A stretch of 47,618 nucleotides of DNA from JAVXGM01 sp036657395 (GTDB taxonomy: Bacteria > Bacillota > Clostridia > Peptostreptococcales > Anaerovoracaceae), in the NCBI GenBank assembly GCA_036657395.1, contig JAVXGM010000012.1, positions 1 through 47,618 of the forward strand, written 5' to 3'. Below, in pieces: positions 42,478 to 47,618 of this stretch (its first letter is position 1; the number at the start of each line of letters is the position of its first letter). Both the position numbers and the translations under genes were made by a program. Below the pieces are notes generated by a model. It was not told the origin of the DNA. It saw only the letters and a program-made list of their open reading frames with translations, and made no database searches.

Positions 42478-42532
42478 CAAGGGTTATTTGTATTTATCCT
42501 ATAATAAGCAGGAAGTCAAAGGAGGCTCGACT

Positions 42533-42989
42533 ATGAATTATTTATCGGTAGCAAAAACGGCAAGGAAGTGGAATATGTCCGAGCGCACGGAACAACTGGT
42601 TTACTGTTGGCGACTACAAGCGGATGCCCAATGAGGTGGGTGGCAGAGAAACCACTCTGCCAGAGAACGTGGCTACTGCGATGAGTGCGTTACTTGCCAC
42701 GTACAATGCAGTGAAGGAAAAGACCCTGGAGGACATCATCGGCTTTCATATTCGCTTTGAATCCATCCACCCCTTCCAAGACGGCAACGGGCGTGTCGGG
42801 CGGCTCATCATGCTTAAGGAGTTCTTGCGAAACGGCATCGTGCCGTTTATCATTGACGACAATATGAAACTTTTCTATTATCGTGGTTTGCACGAGTGGG
42901 ACAACGAAAAGGCCTATCTGACCGACACCTGCCTTGCAGCGCAGGATAAGTTCAAGAAGTATCTGGACTATTTTCGGATTAGGTATTGA
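42533..42989 (+). pseudogene. Fic-family protein gene with large internal deletion and frameshift
   Basis: The ATG at 42533, with AAAGGAGG upstream, starts MNYLSVAKTARKWNMSERT, the N-terminal HTH of Fic proteins of gut Firmicutes, but after about 18 codons that frame goes astray and stops at 42634. The other frame then reads NWFTVGDYKRMPNEVGG and the Fic core IHPFQDGNGRVGRL (motif HxFxDGNGRxxR at about 42768-42800), then KLFYYRGLHEWDNEKAYLTDTCL and a normal C-terminus. The 100 or more residues that normally separate the two parts, including any inhibitory helix, are missing. The catalytic half might still be made from ATG 42624 as 121 residues, but probably is a relic. Confidence 0.8.
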
Positions 42990-43881
42990 ACAATTTCTTT
43001 TGCGTTCTCGGCTCGCCCCTTACCGCTACGGTGTGGGAGTTCCCCGCTATGCCATCGATACGCACATTGATGACGCCGAATTTAGAGTAGTTCTGTTGAT
43101 TCAAGATGCTGGAATTCTGCGGTGTTTCTTCTGTGGTAACGGGAGCTTCGGGCTGTACCTCTGGCTCAGTGGTCTTCGGCGGAGCGTCGCCCGGCTCAGT
43201 GACTGGCGGTGTTTCTTCCGTAATAACGGGAGCTTCGGATTCAACCGTAGGGCTATTTGGTGGAGTCCTTATTTGACCGATTTCTGTTCCTGCTTTTATC
43301 GTGTTGCTTTTGTCTGCAACAGCGCAGATGCCCCATTCCGGCGTGATTATCAGTATGCTATTTTGGCTTGCGTGTGCCACAAAGGATATAAAACCAGTAG
43401 CTAATTGTTCGGTATAATAATCCACATTCTCAAAAGTTACCTTGCAAAAACCGCTTGTTGCCGTACCGGTAGGGGTGAGCTTGATGTTGTAACTCTTGCC
43501 AGCTTCGAGAGTGAACTTGGTGATACCGCTGTTTTCAGTGTTTCCAGAAATGGCCGTTTCGCCCTGCTTTGCCATAACCTGTACGGTATAGGTGGCGGTT
43601 TGTATTTTGGCCGTTCCGGAAGTCAAGGTGACGGTGAACCAAGCCCAGCTTGTGCCACACAGGCAGAAGGTACAAAGAGCAATACCGAGGATGGACGGCG
43701 CAAGAATATGACCGATTGTGTCATTGTGGTTCGTCCTTTCTGCACGCTTCCCACGATAGAACAGGCGACGATACAAGAACTTTTTATTATTCGCAAGCTT
43801 AAAAACAACCACCAGCAAGGCAGATACAATTAGAACAATTAAAAGAATTAAAAGAATTACAGTGCTATTATTGTTTCCCAT
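42979..43881 (-). CDS. TasA/camelysin-like surface protein with Pro/Thr/Glu-rich tail
   Basis: This 300-residue protein has an N-terminal hydrophobic helix (8-28), a basic stretch (31-49), then a second hydrophobic segment (59-79) ending GTSWAWFTVTLTSG, the SipW-type signal sequence and first strand of TasA/camelysin proteins. A beta domain follows (to about 215), then TEETPPVTEPGDAPPKTTEPEVQPEAPVTTEET, a wall-spanning type linker. The final 45 residues (ending RGEPRTQKKLFNT) have no sorting signal and overlap the end of the Fic remnant by 11 bases, so the C-terminus may be truncated by a rearrangement. It is the last gene of the SipW cassette, with a GGAG ribosome binding site. Confidence 0.78.
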   Translation of the reverse strand: MGNNNSTVILLILLIVLIVSALLVVVFKLANNKKFLYRRLFYRGKRAERTNHNDTIGHILAPSILGIALCTFCLCGTSWAWFTVTLTSGTAKIQTATYTVQVMAKQGETAISGNTENSGITKFTLEAGKSYNIKLTPTGTATSGFCKVTFENVDYYTEQLATGFISFVAHASQNSILIITPEWGICAVADKSNTIKAGTEIGQIRTPPNSPTVESEAPVITEETPPVTEPGDAPPKTTEPEVQPEAPVTTEETPQNSSILNQQNYSKFGVINVRIDGIAGNSHTVAVRGEPRTQKKLFNT

Positions 43882-43911
43882 GTTATGTATCTCCTTTTTT
43901 TGTTTCTACGA

Positions 43912-43953
43912 GCAATCAAAAAGCACAAGGTATCGCTTATGCCCTTTGATTGC
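43912..43953 (-). terminator. Hairpin between the beta-helix protein and the last cassette gene
   Basis: GCAATCAAA (43912-43920) and TTTGATTGC (43945-43953) are perfect reverse complements, with additional pairing inside; on the minus strand the 3' arm has a TTTTT run. It may reduce expression of the downstream gene or stabilise the upstream mRNA. Confidence 0.45.
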
Positions 43954-43988
43954 CCCTCACCTGCAAGAGGTAAGAGGACTGACTACCA

Positions 43989-45242
43989 TCAATAATTTGT
44001 CTTGTCGAAGTAATAATTTTTTCCATAGTCATCTGAAGTGATACGGCATTTATAGGTATCTGGCATGTTTACAATTGCCTTCCCAGGATAAGAGCTATTC
44101 TGAATCCAGATATCTTTACCAGTAGATGTCTTTGCACCAATTTTACCGCTGTTAAGGTTTATAGTAGCTTTATTATCCTTGCTACCAGGCTGATCCGTAG
44201 TATTGTTGTATATTCTGATAGGAATATAGGTGCTCTCTAAAGTTGCTCCATCAATATTCACTACGGGTTCGCTGAGTATATTTGCCATGTCAACAGCATA
44301 AGCCATAGATGTTCCACCCAGGTTCTTGATATGAGCTCCTTTACCCAAGTTCAGTGTGCCGTGTACTTCAAATGCATCGTGAGAGTTGCTCCACGACATG
44401 TCTACACCTGTATGCTTAACTTCAATCGTACCGTTAACAACCGTCAGTTCACCATCAACCCTGATGAACGTCGTTCGTTGTTTAGCATCGGCATCGGTAG
44501 ACACACCAGTAATTTTCTTGCCGTTTAAATCAACTGTGGCCTTAATGTTTTGGGGAACAACATGACCGAATGGAAATGTAATGTCTGATGCAAGCACGAT
44601 TCCACCGCCTTTGGTAAGTGCGTCTTCAAGTTCCTTTGCACTGGAAACAAACGCTATGCCATCATAGGTATTTTTGTAAGAGTCATACTCTACAGTATCT
44701 TGGGTTGCGTAAACGGTGATGCCGAGACCTTCGATTGCCAGACCCTGATACTCATTACCAGAACCTTCACGCATATGCCCCTTTAAACGTATACCCGTAG
44801 CGGTTTCGCTTGGTTTAAGGTGACCCTCAACACTAATGTCAATGCCATTGCCATAGGTGAAATCAATAGCCTCAAGAAGCTTTGCATTGCCATTGACACC
44901 ATTTACAACAATCTTGTACTTGAGTGCAAGATTGCCTTTGTTGACAATGCGAAGCTCAGGCAGTTCATAGGTACAACCTGGCTCCCAAAGAATCGCTTCG
45001 CCAGCAGGTGCACCAGCAGCCTTCTTGAACTCCAGACTTTTGCCAGTTGCGGTTACCCAGTTGCCATCTGCGCCCTTCATTTCTAGATCGATATCAAGAG
45101 TACCTGCTTGAATCTTGCTTCCTGCAGTAGATGCAGTGTCTGTGAACCATGCGAAGGTTGTAACTATCAGCATGGTTACGCACATCAGCATAACCATAGC
45201 ACTAACAATTAATGAGCGTTTTGTTGATTTTGAGTTTGTCAT
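43989..45242 (-). CDS. SipW-dependent TasA/camelysin-like protein with C-terminal beta-helix domain
   Basis: This 417-residue secreted protein starts at the ATG 45242, preceded by AAGGAGG. Residues 11-30 are the signal core, followed by FAWFTDTASTAGSKIQAGTLDIDLE, the classical SipW-type cleavage region and first strand of TasA. The camelysin-like domain runs to about 195 (RIVNKGNLALKYKIVVNG). From about 205 (AFVSSAKELEDALTKGGGIVLASDITF) a right-handed parallel beta-helix follows, with recurrent VDLNGK, LTVVNGTIEV, LNLGKGAHI and INLNSGKI rungs. TasA-family subunits form extracellular fibres; the beta-helix could display a binding or enzymatic face on them. Four genes on this strand share the theme. 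Confidence 0.85.
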   Translation of the reverse strand: MTNSKSTKRSLIVSAMVMLMCVTMLIVTTFAWFTDTASTAGSKIQAGTLDIDLEMKGADGNWVTATGKSLEFKKAAGAPAGEAILWEPGCTYELPELRIVNKGNLALKYKIVVNGVNGNAKLLEAIDFTYGNGIDISVEGHLKPSETATGIRLKGHMREGSGNEYQGLAIEGLGITVYATQDTVEYDSYKNTYDGIAFVSSAKELEDALTKGGGIVLASDITFPFGHVVPQNIKATVDLNGKKITGVSTDADAKQRTTFIRVDGELTVVNGTIEVKHTGVDMSWSNSHDAFEVHGTLNLGKGAHIKNLGGTSMAYAVDMANILSEPVVNIDGATLESTYIPIRIYNNTTDQPGSKDNKATINLNSGKIGAKTSTGKDIWIQNSSYPGKAIVNMPDTYKCRITSDDYGKNYYFDKTNY

Positions 45243-45244
45243 TT

Positions 45245-45358
45245 TTAAGACCTCCTTATGTTTTTTTGCCGACAAGGTTTATGGATACTTCTCGCTCTGC
45301 CAGCTAAGAACAGAAGCCCTTCCACTGTGATAATATTTTCCAATTGTGTAGTTCCCAT
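45245..45358 (-). CDS. Possible small ORF between sipW and the TasA-like gene
   Basis: A 37-codon frame starts at ATG 45358 with GGAG 8 bases upstream and stops at 45245, just inside the next gene's ribosome binding region. Its product (MGTTQLENIITVEGLLFLAG, then a basic end) has no recognised motif. It may be a translation-coupling leader or chance. Confidence 0.25.
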   Translation of the reverse strand: MGTTQLENIITVEGLLFLAGRARSIHKPCRQKNIRRS

Positions 45359-45361
45359 AAC

Positions 45362-46114
45362 TTATTCTCCTTTGCACCCCTTGTATGTAATCGGCTGTGA
45401 GCCATTTACATCTGTATCTTCTTCAGCCTGCGAGTTGTCGGAATCCGCAACGTTACTGTTGGCCATTTGCGCTTTCATTTGCAGCAGTTCCTGCATCATG
45501 CGCTGGGCTTCAGCACGGTCGACCTCTATTTTATCCCTCTCTGCCTGCAATTCGGCGATCTGCTCCGCTTTATATTGCTTAAACAAACGGATACAACGTA
45601 TACCCTCAAGTAAAATGAGGAGCAGGAACGGAGTCAAAATACAAACAATATAGCCCGGCGTAGTTTTCAGAAACTGAAAAAATGTGCCAATCTTCGGAAT
45701 ATGCCCGGTGAACTTACCGAGGACATGCGGATATGTTACAATCGTCTCATCATCGGTATCTGTGGTAGTACCATAGGTGATAAAGCCCTGTTCTCCGTTT
45801 GCATCGGTTTTAAGAGCGCGTATTTTATGTGTTACTGTCTCGCCGTAGTTTGCCGTATTCTGCGAGATGTAGGAGATAATGTCTCCCTCTTTCAGCGTAG
45901 ACGGCTCCACCTCTTTGACAAGCACCAAATCCCCAGCGCTAAAATCTGTTTTGCTCATGGAGTCGGACAGGATGATAAATGCTTTGTATCCAAACAGATC
46001 GCGGTCTGTTTGGTCAAAGGTAGTAACCGACACAATGGTGAAAATCATCATAGCAATGGCAATGACTCCAATCAGCCACACCACCGCAGTTTTTATTACT
46101 TTTAATGCTTTCAT
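45362..46114 (-). CDS. sipW: SipW-type signal peptidase I (S26B) with C-terminal coiled coil
   Basis: This 250-residue membrane protease has an N-terminal helix (8-30), the catalytic serine in SDSMS (Ser52) and a histidine in VTHKI (His96), the Ser-His arrangement of ER-type signal peptidases such as Bacillus SipW, instead of Ser-Lys. A second membrane helix spans about 153-172. The C-terminus (178-225, YKAEQIAELQAERDKIEVDRAEAQ) forms a long cytoplasmic coiled coil that usual SipW proteins lack. SipW removes AWFT-type signals from TasA-like proteins; three candidate substrates flank it. Confidence 0.92.
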   Translation of the reverse strand: MKALKVIKTAVVWLIGVIAIAMMIFTIVSVTTFDQTDRDLFGYKAFIILSDSMSKTDFSAGDLVLVKEVEPSTLKEGDIISYISQNTANYGETVTHKIRALKTDANGEQGFITYGTTTDTDDETIVTYPHVLGKFTGHIPKIGTFFQFLKTTPGYIVCILTPFLLLILLEGIRCIRLFKQYKAEQIAELQAERDKIEVDRAEAQRMMQELLQMKAQMANSNVADSDNSQAEEDTDVNGSQPITYKGCKGE

Positions 46115-46160
46115 ATATCATTCTCCTTATCTTTTGGTTTTTTCTATCGCTCATTCTCTT

Positions 46161-47459
46161 TTAATCGAATAATTTATTCGGGTTATTCTTGATTTGCGTT
46201 GCCTCGGCGCACAAGTTAAAGGACAGATCCAGATTCTGTGCTTCGTTACCTGCGCTTTCTGGGAAATGGAAATACACCGTAAGCGTTTTGCGCTGACCGA
46301 TTTTCAGCGTATCACCAGCGGCAACAACATTCTGCCGTGACAGCTCGTTTGCTGTACCGGAGTAAAGAACCATTTTGCCGTCCTTTATCGTCACGATCAG
46401 CACATCAGCAAGACCACCCGAAACATTGTCCAGATACGGCTTGTAGTAAACATCCCATGTGCTGTTGTTTTCGATAAAGAAATCCTTTTTCACGGTCATG
46501 CCCGACTCGAAGAGAAATTCATGTTCCCGAATCACGGGCTTACCGTCATTAAGATTGATTTCCACCTCGCCGGTATGGAACAGGTTGTTTTCAACCGAAA
46601 CACTGGCATATACAATGGCAAAGGTGGTAATGCACAGGCAAAGGGAAAGAATGATAATGGCAATAATGCTGCCTGTGAGCTTTTTGGCGGTTTTGAAGTT
46701 ACTCCTTTTCTTACGCCGTTCTTCAAGTAACAAGAATATCAGTATAAAGCCGAAGGAGACCGCAAGCACCATCCACAGCAAGATATTCGAGGTGTCGCCG
46801 GTCTTAGGAGGATCGACAAGGTTTCCAGTTTCCTCTACCCACCATTTGAAGTCGGCAATCAAGTCTTTGTTTTGGTATTCATTGCCGACGGAAGTCTCCA
46901 GATAAGCTGTGACTTCATAGTAAAGCTCATCCGTGGTGTTGCTTTGGGATGACAGCTGGTGCGTCACGCTTCCCGGCATATCACGCATAAACCCGTCGTA
47001 CATGATTTCGCCAGTGGTAAGAAGTTTTACCCGAACCTTCAGCACCTCAGCAAGCTTTTCATAGCCGGTGCGGACGGTGGCTTTATAATGCACCGTGATT
47101 CTATCGTGATAGGATACACGGACACGGAAATACTTTGTTTCCGTGTCGCCGGGGAACATATTGCCCACCTGAAATACTGTGTTTTCCTCTGGCTGCTTGT
47201 TGTATAGCTCTATGGTTGTAGCTTCTCTTGTTTTAGTTGTGTTTTCCGTATCCGTGGTTACGGAATGGGCTGAGGACGGATTGCCTTCAGCTTCGCCACT
47301 TTCTGATTTGGTTGTATATTCATCCGGCACGCTAATAGTTGCGGTAGAACGGCTTTCCAGCTTGTTATAAATGACTGTTCCACCAAGTGCCAACAGACTG
47401 AGAGTGAGCAGAACAGAAAGCACAGCAATTGTTATTTTTATTTTCTTTTTTGGTTCCAC
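46161..47459 (-). CDS. Two-domain TasA/camelysin-like protein with an internal sorting signal (probable gene fusion)
   Basis: This 432-residue protein starts at GTG 47459 (AAAGGTG upstream). Layout: signal or anchor helix (9-30); Ser/Thr linker; first beta domain (80-215); PPKTGD (217-222), a hydrophobic helix (226-245) and ERRKKRS, exactly a sortase-type sorting signal; then a second hydrophobic signal (263-285, TTFAIVYASVSVENNLFHTGEVEINL), and a second TasA/camelysin-like domain to NNPNKLFD. A sorting signal should end a protein. At the join the DNA holds AAAAGGAG followed by TAA in another frame (46709-46700), as if a gene boundary with its own ribosome binding site had lost its start. It heads the cassette. 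Confidence 0.85.
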   Translation of the reverse strand: MEPKKKIKITIAVLSVLLTLSLLALGGTVIYNKLESRSTATISVPDEYTTKSESGEAEGNPSSAHSVTTDTENTTKTREATTIELYNKQPEENTVFQVGNMFPGDTETKYFRVRVSYHDRITVHYKATVRTGYEKLAEVLKVRVKLLTTGEIMYDGFMRDMPGSVTHQLSSQSNTTDELYYEVTAYLETSVGNEYQNKDLIADFKWWVEETGNLVDPPKTGDTSNILLWMVLAVSFGFILIFLLLEERRKKRSNFKTAKKLTGSIIAIIILSLCLCITTFAIVYASVSVENNLFHTGEVEINLNDGKPVIREHEFLFESGMTVKKDFFIENNSTWDVYYKPYLDNVSGGLADVLIVTIKDGKMVLYSGTANELSRQNVVAAGDTLKIGQRKTLTVYFHFPESAGNEAQNLDLSFNLCAEATQIKNNPNKLFD

Positions 47460-47501
47460 ACAAAATCACACCTTTCAATAAAAGTATCTGTTTGTTTTTT
47501 T

Positions 47502-47507
47502 ATTATA
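47502..47507 (-). promoter_or_regulatory. -10 element of the SipW cassette promoter
   Basis: TATAAT on the minus strand lies 43 bases before the GTG start of the first cassette gene. The -35 region 17 bases upstream is poor, which points to an activator-dependent promoter, in line with the repeats at 47549-47568. Confidence 0.55.
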
Positions 47508-47548
47508 CAAGCAGTACATTCATCATTCCTTTTGCAGCATAAAATACG

Positions 47549-47568
47549 AAGCGTCGGAAAAGCGTCGG
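47549..47568. promoter_or_regulatory. Direct repeats AAGCGTCGG x2, candidate activator site
   Basis: AAGCGTCGG occurs at 47549-47557 and 47560-47568, an 11-base period. It lies some 20 bases upstream of the expected -35 of the cassette promoter. OmpR/PhoB-type response regulators bind such 11-base direct repeats upstream of weak -35 boxes. The regulator itself is not in the window. Confidence 0.5.
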
Positions 47569-47618
47569 GGATTTTCATCTTTTTCAATAAAATTGTACTG
47601 GTATACTAAATTTGTAAC

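Overview
The window looks like chromosome from a low-GC, Gram-positive, anaerobic spore-forming lineage of the class Clostridia. The evidence is the AT-rich sequence, AAGGAGG-type ribosome binding sites with frequent GTG/TTG starts, a Firmicute-type dcw (division and cell wall) cluster with a SpoVD-like PASTA transpeptidase and the Sbp/DUF881 genes, MutS2, ZapA, FeoAB and several radical SAM enzymes. The MurE signature DNPR points to meso-diaminopimelate peptidoglycan. A placement near the Peptostreptococcales/Anaerovoracaceae is an inference from gene content only.

Layout. 1-336: C-terminal end of a repeat-rich, wall-anchored surface protein. 501-2641 (+): feoA-feoB ferrous iron uptake. 2666-3247 (-): membrane-anchored extracytoplasmic protein. 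3459-3815 (+): PadR regulator with its own promoter and operator. 4136-6667 and 3819-4121 (-): copA-csoR copper efflux operon with a near-perfect promoter and CsoR operator; CopA ends in a CopZ-like domain that has its own internal ribosome binding site. 6803-7139 (-): three tRNAs (Asn, Leu, fMet) with promoter and terminator. 20330 down to 7317 (-): a long co-directional run of rRNA/tRNA methyltransferase, pheS, pheT, zapA, mutS2, DUF523, argS, two radical SAM proteins and a TPR protein. 36604 down to 20392 (-): the dcw cluster in the order mraZ, rsmH, ftsL, spoVD, murE, murF, mraY, murD, ftsW, murG, murA, ftsQ, DUF881, DUF881, sbp, ftsZ. FtsA, MurB and MurC are not in the cluster, and MurE lacks its N-terminal UDP-binding domain. 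36827-40303: housekeeping genes sfsA (-), a lipoprotein, lgt and ychF (+).

40323-47618 is an accessory region. It starts with eroded material: an ImmA/IrrE-like HELGH remnant joined to a toxin-like tail, followed by a possible immunity protein. Next are an unusual protein with three RidA domains in one chain and a Fic gene with a large internal deletion. The sequence then becomes visibly more GC-rich (from about 42.6 kb to the end) and carries a SipW/TasA-like surface-fibre cassette, all on the minus strand: a two-domain anchored protein with a sorting signal in its middle, a SipW-type signal peptidase with a coiled-coil tail, a TasA/camelysin-like protein carrying a beta-helix domain, and a further AWFT-signal protein with a Pro/Thr/Glu tail.

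How the genes work together. The dcw genes make lipid II and assemble the divisome, autoregulated through MraZ boxes that sit inside the mraZ promoter spacer. CsoR, CopA and CopZ form a copper-responsive export loop. The right-end cassette appears to be a self-contained secretion and assembly module for extracellular fibres, with a candidate activator site of two direct repeats upstream of its first gene.
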